Of a stretch of DNA of 64,000 nt, positions 1 through 8,365 are shown one piece after another (position 1 is the first letter of the stretch; each line of letters opens with the position of its first letter). The notes beneath the pieces were generated by a model. The model made no database searches. It saw only the letters and a program-made list of their open reading frames with translations, and had not been told where the DNA came from. This DNA is from Paenibacillus_V sp046244365 (GTDB lineage Bacteria > Bacillota > Bacilli > Paenibacillales > NBRC-103111), in the NCBI RefSeq assembly GCF_046244365.1, contig NZ_CP176395.1, positions 7,378,001 through 7,442,000 on the forward strand, in the 5' to 3' direction. A program made the position numbers and the translations under genes.

Positions 1-2483
1 CCAACCATAAATCTATTGCTTATAGTTAAAGTAACACCGGCGTTAATAGTGAAAATAATGTTCTGAATATTATTCAGTACCGAGAAATCATAACTTGCTG
101 AAATAGTTAAGTTGTTGGTTATGTTAATTACACCATTCCAGTTCGAACCAAGTATCCTGATAGCCTCTACCAAATCAGATAAACTTTGTACAGCGTTACT
201 GGCACCCAAACCGATACCCTTACTTCCTGAACGTGATGCGTCCATATAGATTGGCAGCTTAACAACGTTCTCACCTTGCAATCCGACTTGCTTCATATTT
301 CGCAAGTCAGATATATGGAATCCATTTATTGCTTTATATGTTGGCACATTAGATATTTTGAGAAACGCTGTGTTCGTGTATTGGTCGTAAGGAACACCGT
401 CCAATAGATTAAACAATGAATTGTCTCCATAGTACGATGAACCATGTAAGTGTACATAATAACCCTTATCGCTAGCCATACCGCAACTGTAAATAACTGA
501 CGTACCTGCACGTAATTGCATGCTGCGGATGTTACCCCAGTTGTATACATCTAACTTACAATTGTAAACAATCCAATCATGCATCATAATATCATTCGGG
601 CCTTCGATATGTGGTGTAAACATCGAAAAGCGTCCGCCAAACAGCATATACGGTGCACCCCACCCCTCCGTTACTGTGTCATAGATAGATACGTCTGCAC
701 CTACTGCTGTGATCGCTGAAGTTAAACCCTGCTTAGATACCGGTAATGCACTGTGACTGTAAACCAAACCGTCTGTAACCGAACTAGCTGCTGAAGATAC
801 TTGTCTATTGATATAACCTTCCCTAATAACTACGGAACCAGTTGATCCAGCCAAGTAAAGCCCTTGATTGTGCGCTAAGATACGTGGTCTGTCGAATACT
901 AAATTCCAAGCTGTGCAGCAAGTAATGCCTACTTTTGGAGAAAGATCGTCTGGATTATAGTCCCCCCACGACGCTTGTTTCTGAGGTCTCGCCCATGATC
1001 CAAGCGTTCCGATCGCTACATTTATTTTTCCAGACTCCGTACCAAATGCGTTAAGGCCGATCTTTGTTTTGCGTCTGGTAACCAAGTTAAATCTGTACTC
1101 ACAGCCGCGTACCATAGAGTGCGTGTTCACATTTGCCGAGTAGGAGAAAAACTCCGTACTGTCTGAAATCAACACCCAACTATTGTTTACATACTTGAAC
1201 ATCGGTGTGTACAGTGCAGCTACCTCTAAGTTATCGCCATCGTAAAATAATGTGGCTCTGTTTTTTTGAGTTACGACATCTGGTCCTGCAAAATAATTCA
1301 AGTTACCTTCGCAAGTTATCGTGCCTTTACATGGTAGACGCAGCGGTTCTGTATAGCGGTAGCATCCGCGAGGCAAGTGAAATGTCAATGATGGTATTGC
1401 ATGCTGTAAGGCATTAGGGTCTGTTGTTCCGACTTCTGGATTGAAGTGGTGGTTAAAACAGTTGTATAAAGCTTGGTAATCATCTTTAACACCGTCACCT
1501 ACAGCTCCAAACCATTTCACATTAATAGCAGCGTTGTTAGTTACCCGTACCCAGCCGTTAAAGCAAATGCCACCATCATTTTTGTTCGATTTAGTTGCGT
1601 CGTATACAAACTCACCGCCACCTTCTAAAATCCCTTGCGCAGCATCATAATGTTTTACGAAAACCTTAGAGCCGTTAGTTGGATTGGAAATAGCTAGCAT
1701 CTCGCTAATATCTTGCAATCCACTATTGATTTCTTGTTGGTTCTTACCTGTTGAATCTTTAATCGCACTCGCTGGATGCGCCTCAGCCATATCACGACCT
1801 GCCAGCTCGTTATGGGTTACAAGCTCAAGCTTCGCCGCTATTCCTGGGGGAATTTTGTCCTTGCCGTTAGACCCTTCGTATACGGTACCGGTAACCGATA
1901 AACCCTCTTTCCCGTAAGCCGTTGACGTTCCCCGGAGTATGCTGCCCGCGGCTAAGGCCGCACCGGCCATGCCGAAGGCCGTTAGTAGCTTTCTGCGGCT
2001 TACATGGATACCGGCCTCCTCCGGCCGTTCCTGCTCCAAACCTTTCCCCGCTTGCTGCTCCATCTTTCCTGTTTGTAAAATAAGATTTGTTTCAGCAGCA
2101 TTTGCCAGTTCGATAAGGATACGCACGGTCATATTGATGCCAGTTGACTGCGTCGGCAGTGGTTTTTGCTGTGCAGGGTCAACATGCCCGATTGCAATCA
2201 TTGCACCTGATCTGTCATAAATAGCAATCTCTCGAATGGTAAAGCCGCCAACATCTGGTGGAATAGCGGACTCAAACATCAATGTATTTGGTGCCTGCTC
2301 ACGAATTGGAGTAGAAGCAGTACCACGCCAAACTTCATTAGCCAATGTCGCCATATTTTCAGTCAAAACAGGATATGATCCATTCCCATCACCCACAGCC
2401 ACATGAGCAATTTCAAGCTGATTTTCAGGGGTTGCACTGGCTAATTTGGCTTTGCCGATTACAGTTAAAATTGAACCAGTCAT
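1..2483 (-). CDS. Chimeric phage tail-collar fibre / Tat-signal / beta-helix (pectate-lyase-like) protein, 3' end outside window
   Basis: The frame is open from an ATG at 2483 (preceded by GAGGAG) to base 1, giving 827 codons with no stop, so the C-terminus lies outside the window. Residues 1 to about 135 resemble the phage tail-collar fibre N-terminal domain (DUF3751 type): MTGSILTVIGKAKLA, then VAVGDG and GGFTIREIAIYD. Residues 161-195 look like a twin-arginine signal (SRRKLL, then a small hydrophobic stretch AFGMAGAALAAG and TAYG). From about 320 the motif NVKWFGAVGDGVKDD is typical of the N-terminus of pectate-lyase-3/GH28-related right-handed beta-helices found in phage tail spikes and Paenibacillus secreted proteins. 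The likely role is a receptor-binding or polysaccharide-degrading tail fibre of a prophage. The internal Tat signal is odd and suggests domain shuffling. No other tail gene is visible in the window. Confidence 0.8.
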   Translation of the reverse strand, partial: MTGSILTVIGKAKLASATPENQLEIAHVAVGDGNGSYPVLTENMATLANEVWRGTASTPIREQAPNTLMFESAIPPDVGGFTIREIAIYDRSGAMIAIGHVDPAQQKPLPTQSTGINMTVRILIELANAAETNLILQTGKMEQQAGKGLEQERPEEAGIHVSRRKLLTAFGMAGAALAAGSILRGTSTAYGKEGLSVTGTVYEGSNGKDKIPPGIAAKLELVTHNELAGRDMAEAHPASAIKDSTGKNQQEINSGLQDISEMLAISNPTNGSKVFVKHYDAAQGILEGGGEFVYDATKSNKNDGGICFNGWVRVTNNAAINVKWFGAVGDGVKDDYQALYNCFNHHFNPEVGTTDPNALQHAIPSLTFHLPRGCYRYTEPLRLPCKGTITCEGNLNYFAGPDVVTQKNRATLFYDGDNLEVAALYTPMFKYVNNSWVLISDSTEFFSYSANVNTHSMVRGCEYRFNLVTRRKTKIGLNAFGTESGKINVAIGTLGSWARPQKQASWGDYNPDDLSPKVGITCCTAWNLVFDRPRILAHNQGLYLAGSTGSVVIREGYINRQVSSAASSVTDGLVYSHSALPVSKQGLTSAITAVGADVSIYDTVTEGWGAPYMLFGGRFSMFTPHIEGPNDIMMHDWIVYNCKLDVYNWGNIRSMQLRAGTSVIYSCGMASDKGYYVHLHGSSYYGDNSLFNLLDGVPYDQYTNTAFLKISNVPTYKAINGFHISDLRNMKQVGLQGENVVKLPIYMDASRSGSKGIGLGASNAVQSLSDLVEAIRILGSNWNGVINITNNLTISASYDFSVLNNIQNIIFTINAGVTLTISNRFMV

Positions 2484-3024
2484 TTTATTTATTCTCCTCA
2501 TCTAAGCCGATTTTTGAAAATCGAAGAACCCCAGCAAGTATGGGATATTTCGCTGCTTGCCCCCCCTAAATCTGCAGGCACCACGCAAAGTTATCCACAA
2601 CCGCCGAATGCCTTGTCCTGACAGGGCTCGGGGCGGTTTGTGCATCTACGGACTGTCGAAACCGGGTCTTGCTCCCCTGGAGCGGGCTTGCGAGTACGGG
2701 CAGCAGTCCCGCCGCACCGCTTGCAACCGATGGCTTCAGTATGAATGTTTAAAAGCACTTTCAAGTTGGTAATCGCTTCTATATCGGCATGAGAAATGTA
2801 TGCGTTTACATTCATTATAGACGGTTCTTTCGGAAAAACGCGCCAAATTGATCGTGGCCCGGGTCAATTATATTAGGGGGATTTATAGACGAATAAAAAA
2901 TACGAGATTCGACTCCAAATCAAAGGTATTCGGCATCGTTGTCTCGTACTTCTTTTGGCAGACGACTGAATATTCTGGATTCCGTAGGACGGGAGACGAT
3001 TCGTACGACGTTAAAAAACGAAAC
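2484..3024. other. Gap with no supported gene
   Basis: About 540 bases between the fibre gene and an SBP relic. A 74-codon minus-strand frame (2591-2815, start NVNAYISHADIEAITNL) has protein-like composition at its N-terminus, then becomes Arg/Pro/Cys rich. I do not recognise it, and it may be a phage gene remnant. No RNA gene or terminator is evident. Confidence 0.4.
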
Positions 3025-3237
3025 TTAAACCTCACATAAAGAAACAATGGTGCACGACTGAAAACCTACACCCGGTTTGTCCTTAAAAACCGGCACAGAC
3101 ACCGCATCCCAGTCAGGTATTTTCCCCGCCGCCGCTCGGACGTGGCCGCTCGGGCCCATGAACATCGCCGCCGTCTGGCTGTCGGTGAACAGATTGATCG
3201 GACTGCTGTACTTGTTGTTCGGCAGCCCGTCAATCAA
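3025..3237 (-). pseudogene. Fragment of an extracellular solute-binding protein
   Basis: A 70-residue frame reads NLFTDSQTAAMFMGPSG, then WDAVSVPVFKDKPGVG. This is the internal region of family 1 sugar-binding proteins and closely parallels the intact neighbour at 3439-4749 (TSAMYLAMNSD and WDAVSLPELKSLPGVG). No lipoprotein signal, N-terminal lobe or C-terminus is present, so this is a relic of a second binding protein. It stops shortly after the hinge motif. No ribosome binding site precedes the apparent start. Confidence 0.65.
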
Positions 3238-3438
3238 TCAAAATCTTAGCTTCGTTACCTAACGCCTAGGCCGATCCCCTGCGATTGACCGTTCCTCCGG
3301 AGTAAGAGCTGCTGGAGAGACGCAGCCAAGTTCCCGAATACGCAATCCCGAATCGTCCTCGACATCAGCGGCGACGGGCCCGATGACGACGATTCTATCT
3401 GATCCGATCGATACGTTGCCGCTGATGGGGACTATTCG

Positions 3439-4749
3439 TTACTTTTTCATCTGAATCGCTTCGGCGATCTTCTTGGTCGCTTGCTCTTCGGCGGTCCGCA
3501 GAGCCGAGTTCAGATCGGTTTCGCCGGCAATGACGGATAGGACGGCGTTGTTCATCGCGCTTGTCGCGTTCGAGTCAAACACGCCGGCGCGGGCTGGCGC
3601 AGCAGGCTTTAGTGCAGCGATCGCGCTAACGTTTTTCCCTTTCCACTGCGCTACGTTGCGGCCAAAAGCTTCTTTCACCGCCTGGCTCTTCAGCGGCGTA
3701 ATCGCGGCAAAGTCGGAGGTGATCGCCGTTTGCACTTCATCGGTCAAAAGCTGGGCGATGCTTTGGAACGATTCATCCCGATGCTGGCTCGTCGGGGCTA
3801 CCGTAATAATGACCGGGTATGGCTGCGAGCCGACGCCCGGCAAGCTTTTCAACTCTGGCAGGCTGACCGCGTCCCAGTTCATATTTTCCTCAGGCTTCGG
3901 AGCGTCAGAGTTCATCGCCAGGTACATGGCGCTTGTCTTCTCTTTGACGAAGACGTTCCGCGCATCGTTCATAAGCTTGGCGTTTAAGCCCGGCGCTTTA
4001 TACAACGGCAGCAGCGTGTTAATCCACGATTTCCACTGGTCGGTCTGCAATACGGCTTTCTCGCCCTTCTCGTCGGTATACGGAATTGAAAGCGGATTAC
4101 CGACAAGCAACGGGTTTGAGTGGGCGACAAATCCGCGGTACTGCACGCTGCCATCGGTTCGCGTCAGCTTCGTCGCAACATCCGCCACTTCTTCCCAAGT
4201 CATATGATTTTTCAAATAAGGAACGCCGAATTTATCGAAAATATCTTTATTGTAATACAGCGTCAGCCGCAAATCGTACAAAGGCAAGCCGTTCTGGTGT
4301 TTCCCGTCCACCTTCGCCGCTTCTACATATGAAGGCTCGAGTCGGCTGAGATCGAACTTGTGCTTCGCGATCAGATCCGAGATATCGCCGCCGTACAGGT
4401 CGAGCAGGCTGGCGCGGTAGTTGTTGACGGAGGAAATAATCAGGTCGACTTTGCGCTGCTCCGTAACGAGATTTTGCACATTGTTTCCGACGCTCTCCAC
4501 CACTTCAAACTCATAATGGGGATACTTTTTCTGAATCTGACTGCCGTATCGGGCCATAAACCATTCCATGTTACCGCCCTGTGGCGTGATGACGAGCAGC
4601 TTGACCGGTTTCGCCGGTTCCGCAGACTTATTGCCGCCCGTTGAGGCGTTCCCTTCCGTTTTCGCGCCTTCATTCCCGCCGCCGCATCCGGCAATCAGCA
4701 AAATGATGACCATCACAGCGGCTAACGCCGCACCGTTCCATTTTTTCAT
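3439..4749 (-). CDS. Extracellular solute-binding lipoprotein of a carbohydrate ABC importer
   Basis: Predicted 436-residue family 1 sugar-binding protein anchored to the outer face of the membrane. The start MKKWNGAALAAV at 4749 (GGGGTGG upstream) gives a lipoprotein signal with lipobox LLIAGC. A Ser/Gly/Glu-rich linker follows, then the binding domain with TLYYNKDIFDKFGVPY and the periplasmic-lobe motif KTSAMYLAMNSD. An ATG-less extension of five codons upstream (4764) is less likely. No permease genes adjoin it, so it must use permeases encoded elsewhere, or its own have been lost: relics of another SBP lie just downstream. The divergent AraC gene at 5538 is the probable regulator. Ligand unknown. 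Confidence 0.85.
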   Translation of the reverse strand: MKKWNGAALAAVMVIILLIAGCGGGNEGAKTEGNASTGGNKSAEPAKPVKLLVITPQGGNMEWFMARYGSQIQKKYPHYEFEVVESVGNNVQNLVTEQRKVDLIISSVNNYRASLLDLYGGDISDLIAKHKFDLSRLEPSYVEAAKVDGKHQNGLPLYDLRLTLYYNKDIFDKFGVPYLKNHMTWEEVADVATKLTRTDGSVQYRGFVAHSNPLLVGNPLSIPYTDEKGEKAVLQTDQWKSWINTLLPLYKAPGLNAKLMNDARNVFVKEKTSAMYLAMNSDAPKPEENMNWDAVSLPELKSLPGVGSQPYPVIITVAPTSQHRDESFQSIAQLLTDEVQTAITSDFAAITPLKSQAVKEAFGRNVAQWKGKNVSAIAALKPAAPARAGVFDSNATSAMNNAVLSVIAGETDLNSALRTAEEQATKKIAEAIQMKK

Positions 4750-4795
4750 ATAGACCCACCCCATTGAATAAATTGGATTGCTTGAAACTTGATCT

Positions 4796-5043
4796 TACAA
4801 CTTTGTAACAATGTGGTACCGTTCGCTTACCTTCTTGGACTCCATCCAATGGGGCAAGCGGAAGAAGCGTCAAATCGAGCTGCAATTCCTTAAGCAAAAG
4901 AGCGAGAGTCCGGACTCCATTCTCGCGATAACGCGCCGATCGATTCGACTTCCATCCGGTCCGGCTCGACTTACGACATCGAAGTAACCGATTGAATGTC
5001 GGCCCCTCACCCGGACGAAGCACGTCAATCTGAGACAGCTCAT
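4796..5043 (-). pseudogene. Frame-shifted remnant of a short sugar-regulated gene
   Basis: A perfect start signal is present: GGAGG, seven bases, then ATG at 5043. The frame after it (MSCLRLTCFVRV) runs only 57 codons with unnatural composition. Plausible protein (TLALLLKELQLDLTLLPLAP) appears in another frame before a stop near 4796. A CcpA-type site lies 22 bases upstream. I read this as the damaged beginning of a catabolite-controlled gene whose body has been lost. The product is not recognised. Confidence 0.4.
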
Positions 5044-5065
5044 GGTAGTGCCTCCATCCAGAATT

Positions 5066-5079
5066 TGACAGCGCTTACA
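5066..5079 (-). promoter_or_regulatory. cre-like (CcpA) site
   Basis: On the minus strand TGTAAGCGCTGTCA matches the catabolite-responsive element consensus TGWAARCGYTWNCW at 13 of 14 positions. It sits just upstream of the remnant start at 5043 and in the region upstream of the SBP gene. A LacI-family operator would look similar. Confidence 0.5.
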
Positions 5080-5434
5080 TAAAGAAAAAAATCCTTGACA
5101 TGTTGTCACCGTATAGCGCCCCCTTCACCCAGCAGCTTGCGAATCACTTCTTGCTTGCTCGAATTCGGATCCGTACGACGATCTCCACTTTGTCTTTTGA
5201 CCGCACAAAAGCCGGATCACGCGCCTACAAAATCTCTCTACCTCCAAAACTACCGATCTTCACTTTGTTTGTCATGAGTATGCTCCCTTCGTTGCCCATT
5301 TGGCTTATCGTCCACTCAAGCACTCATCGTGTTGCAAAGCCATTATCACACATGGACCATCGGACAAAAAGCACGAATTGTGCAGTCGAGTACACATATC
5401 CTCTGCACTTACGAAACGCCTGCAAAAATTCGTA

Positions 5435-5462
5435 TTGACTGCGACCCGATACCCCCTATAAT
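5435..5462 (+). promoter_or_regulatory. Sigma-A promoter of the AraC gene
   Basis: TTGACT (5435-5440), a 16-bp spacer and a perfect TATAAT (5457-5462) lie 75 bases upstream of the AraC start at 5538. This is the best sigma-A match seen near this gene. Confidence 0.7.
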
Positions 5463-5537
5463 GGTAGCAAGACACCGCGTAGTACAGCCTCTTTTCGAAG
5501 GGGTATCAGGTGAATATCGGTAAAGGAAGGGACTCGT

Positions 5538-6410
5538 ATGCAAGGTTCGCCAGATGCTTTCCGTCTCGTTCATTTGCTCACGACACTGAGGCTGTCCGAA
5601 TTCGAATGTGGGACTTCCACGCTAGGCACGCATCCCGACAAAAGCTACTACACCTCCATTCGCATCCAGCCGTGGGCGCTGCTGACTCAAATTACCGGTG
5701 GGCCTGTACAAATTACGTTGGAGCATGAAACGTTTATCGTGAATCCGGGGCAAGCGCTGTATATACCGGCCAATCAGCCTTACACGTTGCAACTGATCGA
5801 CCGCGACGTCGTCTCGCACTGGCTTAATTTCAATTTCACTGTATTTGAACATTTTCCGCTGCTCGATCTGTTCGATGTTCCTTATGTATCCCCTGTATCC
5901 ATTGGAAACGAGGTAAGGAGGCTGCAAACGCAAATTAACGAGCTCGTTCATGCTGAGCGGTCTGATCCCGGCGAGCTTATGCGCACAACCAGCCTTGTGA
6001 AGCAGCTCATGTACGTCGTGCTGGAGCTGGTCATATCATTTTCTCGCTACAAACCCGGGGGTATTGAGAGAATCAGTAAACTTCAGCGTTTCCAGCCGGT
6101 ACTCGATTATATCGAAAGCCATCTGGATGAGAAAATAATCATATCCCAGTTAGCCGGCCTGATGTTCATCTCTACATCGCATTTCCATAAAGAGTTCCAA
6201 GAGGCGTTCGGCGTTTCTCCGTTGCAATATATTCAATCGCAGCGATATAAGAAAGCGCAATCGTTGCTGGCTACTTCCGATTTGACGATCCATGAAATCG
6301 CAAATCGGGTCGGCTATGAACAGCCGTTTCCATTTATCCGCTTTTTCAAATCGCTGTACGGTTCAAGCCCCGGCCATTACAGGAAAATGATGATCGAGCG
6401 GTTTAACTAA
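5538..6410 (+). CDS. AraC-family transcriptional regulator with cupin-type sensor domain
   Basis: 290 residues, ATG at 5538 with AAGGAAGGG seven bases upstream. The N-terminal half is a cupin-like ligand-binding domain (LEHETFIVNPGQALYIPANQPY around residues 70-90). The C-terminal two helix-turn-helix motifs span about 190-288: KIIISQLAGLMFISTSHFHKEFQ and LTIHEIANRVGYEQPFPFIRFFK. Cytoplasmic, DNA-binding. Divergent from the SBP at 3439-4749, so it probably controls that gene in response to a sugar. It has its own sigma-A promoter at 5435-5462. Confidence 0.9.
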   Translation: MQGSPDAFRLVHLLTTLRLSEFECGTSTLGTHPDKSYYTSIRIQPWALLTQITGGPVQITLEHETFIVNPGQALYIPANQPYTLQLIDRDVVSHWLNFNFTVFEHFPLLDLFDVPYVSPVSIGNEVRRLQTQINELVHAERSDPGELMRTTSLVKQLMYVVLELVISFSRYKPGGIERISKLQRFQPVLDYIESHLDEKIIISQLAGLMFISTSHFHKEFQEAFGVSPLQYIQSQRYKKAQSLLATSDLTIHEIANRVGYEQPFPFIRFFKSLYGSSPGHYRKMMIERFN

Positions 6411-6585
6411 GATGTTTCGCCATTTGACTGTTCCATTGGGCATCGTATCTGGCAAAAAAGTGAGATCGACCTTGTGTCCCAACTCGAGCAAACGTTCCTT
6501 TAGCCCGATAAATACCTCCTGGATGGTCGTGCTGTACCGGGACGTCGTCACCAACCATCGAATAGCCGCAAGTGAAGAATAGCAA
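6403..6585 (-). pseudogene. Unidentified C-terminal gene fragment
   Basis: A 60-codon frame reads SMVGDDVPVQHDHPGG, then KGTFARVGTQGRSHFF, and ends at TAG overlapping the end of the AraC gene. Composition is protein-like but there is no ribosome binding site, and neighbouring frames carry other plausible pieces. Probably the tail of a lost gene. Family not recognised. Confidence 0.3.
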
Positions 6586-6716
6586 TCTTTGAAAACGAAA
6601 GAGAATGCTTTTTCAAATATGTCGCATTTACCTAACAAAAAGGAAGGGTTCCCCCTTCCCAGAATGGAATGGCTGTCTATGGATTCAAAATAAACAATGA
6701 ATTTACTCCAGTTGTT

Positions 6717-6968
6717 TTAAGTAAGGTATGTTGCGCAGCAGTAAATCTGCGAATGCCGCGTCAATATGTTTCCCGGACTGGCTTTGAACATGTTTTTCCA
6801 AATCTTCCCCGGAATGGAGTGTGAACAACTCAACGTCCCACCCGAAACCGCCTTCGCATAGAAAGCCGGCACGACCTCGACGCTCTGCTCCTTCGCAGCG
6901 GTCAAGCAGCCGCCGATCTCGTTGCGAACCATTTCCAACCGTCTAATGTCGTCGCCGCGCTTTATCAA
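6717..6968 (-). pseudogene. Relic of an M81 (MlrC-like) metallopeptidase
   Basis: The frame starts IKRGDDIRRLEMVRNEIGG, then CLTAAKEQSVEVVPAFYAKA and SGGTLS. This matches the conserved N-terminal region of MlrC-type M81 peptidases, where a Gly-Gly helix precedes the VVP strand. After SGGTLS the frame changes character and a different frame becomes protein-like (ELFTLHSGEDLEKHV, then FADLLLRNIPYLKQLE, stop near 6717). The catalytic metal ligands are absent. A deletion or frameshift relic. Confidence 0.4.
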
Positions 6969-6989
6969 TGTTTCGTTCCGCTTAGTCGG

Positions 6990-7255
6990 TTGCGGTCAGT
7001 CTGCCTGACGGTTGTGTTTCCAAGCAAAATAGATCATGATGGCGGCTTCCGCGCGGTTGCTAGCGTTACTGGTCTGAAACTGCCGTCCTCATGGCCCTGC
7101 ATCAGGCTCGCGCCTTGCACCCTGCCGACCGCATCCGGCCAGATTGTCCCCTTTGCCCTCCACGTTATCCCGGGCAAACAGAGCTTCAATGCTTTCACGA
7201 GCCCAGTTGGCGGAATCAAGACCCGTTATTGCCGTTGTTGATTTGCTGCTCATCA
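6990..7255 (-). pseudogene. Relic of S-layer homology (SLH) domains, several frameshifts
   Basis: Three frames in succession carry SLH signatures: LDSANWARESIEALFARD and NVEGKG in one, ASLMQGHEDGSFRP in the next, and NRAEAAIMIYFAW in a third. In intact proteins these follow each other as WAxxxIxxLxxxGxxxG, GxxDGxFxPxxxxTRAE and AxMI. This is the remains of at least two SLH repeats of a cell-surface protein, broken by at least two indels. Confidence 0.6.
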
Positions 7256-7485
7256 TTTATACTCCTGCCAGCATCTATATTCTACTCTCGTTGACCGGTT
7301 GTAACAATTATCATATTTTCTAATTTTGCCTGTCGTCTTATCTGTTCTATAAATCATTGTTCTTACTACTGTAACAAGCTTTGCATTGTTCACAGATGCA
7401 GGCAAATATTTTACATCCGAAGCTTACTTGCCCTCTGAGATGCGAGAATGCTATGTTCTCCGGTTCTATATACTTTTTGAGATGC
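7256..7485. other. AT-rich spacer
   Basis: 230 bases between the SLH relic and the vanW-like gene. No gene, clear terminator or promoter recognised. Confidence 0.4.
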
Positions 7486-8277
7486 CTAATGAGATATTTC
7501 ATATTTTACTTCTGAATAATTGTGTATCATTAACTGTTCCTGTATAAGATCCCCAGTTCGTTTATTAATGACTCTTCTCCATATCTCGTTCTCTCTAAAG
7601 TTCTTCCCTTCTTTATGATGAAATTGATGATTTCTTTCTTCCAAATGGTATGAAAAGGGTAACTCGTTCTCACAAAATACAATTCCTTTTAGATGCTGAT
7701 CGGTTAACCACACACGAAATTGAAACTTATGACTGGTGGGGTTACAAAAACGCAAATCAATGTAATTATAAAATACGCTTGCACCGCTCCCAAAAGGTAA
7801 GACTCTATGCTCATCCGGAAATGGATCAAAACTATGATGATGTCTTTCCTTAATTTCTAACGGTGTATGTAAGGCAAGCCAAAAAAGTAAATTAGCTAAT
7901 TGACATAACCCTCCCCCAACACCTGTTTTCACTTCGCCTTGAGATAACAGCAATCCTTCAATATATCCTTTGCTTGCTTTAGGTTTCCCAATTAAATGCC
8001 AAAAAGAAAATGTTTCACCTGGGTTCAATACAATACCGTCAATGGATTTTAGAGCAATACTTAAATTTGTAATTTTATTTTCCTGTAACCTAGGGTCAGA
8101 TGTTCCCAATTTTCTCCGCAAGAGAGATTGATGCCGTTTTATGACATAGGGAAATTTTTCAACTATTCTTTCATTTGCAAAATTCACGAAAAAATTACGA
8201 CTGGTTCTCTTCAAGCGAAGCTGAAGGATTCGAAGTCTATATACCAAGGGTAATTTAACTAAGACCTGTTTGATCAT
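7486..8277 (-). CDS. VanW family protein
   Basis: 263 residues from ATG at 8277, which has AGGTGG seven bases upstream and gives the usual length for the family. A TTG 33 codons upstream has no such site. Family signature: GIVLNPGETFSFWHLIGKP near residue 80, SQGEVKTGVGGGLCQLANLL, RHHHSFDPFPD and PFGSGASVFYNYIDL. VanW proteins accompany vancomycin-resistance clusters but are common in Bacillales without them, and their biochemical role is unknown. No van ligase or sensor is near, so resistance should not be inferred. Same strand as, and 88 bases after, the phospholipase C-domain gene, which is similarly AT-rich. Confidence 0.85.
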   Translation of the reverse strand: MIKQVLVKLPLVYRLRILQLRLKRTSRNFFVNFANERIVEKFPYVIKRHQSLLRRKLGTSDPRLQENKITNLSIALKSIDGIVLNPGETFSFWHLIGKPKASKGYIEGLLLSQGEVKTGVGGGLCQLANLLFWLALHTPLEIKERHHHSFDPFPDEHRVLPFGSGASVFYNYIDLRFCNPTSHKFQFRVWLTDQHLKGIVFCENELPFSYHLEERNHQFHHKEGKNFRENEIWRRVINKRTGDLIQEQLMIHNYSEVKYEISH

Positions 8278-8365
8278 TGGCCAGCCACCTATTAAAAATT
8301 GATTTTTCGCATGCCTGCCCGTTCGTAAGAAAAGGCTGCCGAACTGTTGGCGGCCTTGAAGGTGT

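Noticed and set aside
1..7300. Complete prophage at the left end
   Set aside because: Only the tail-fibre-like gene is visible; no integrase, capsid, lysis or attachment site was found in the window.
7486..8277. Vancomycin-resistance cluster suggested by VanW
   Set aside because: No vanHAX-type ligase, dehydrogenase, dipeptidase or VanRS pair in the window; VanW proteins are widespread without resistance.
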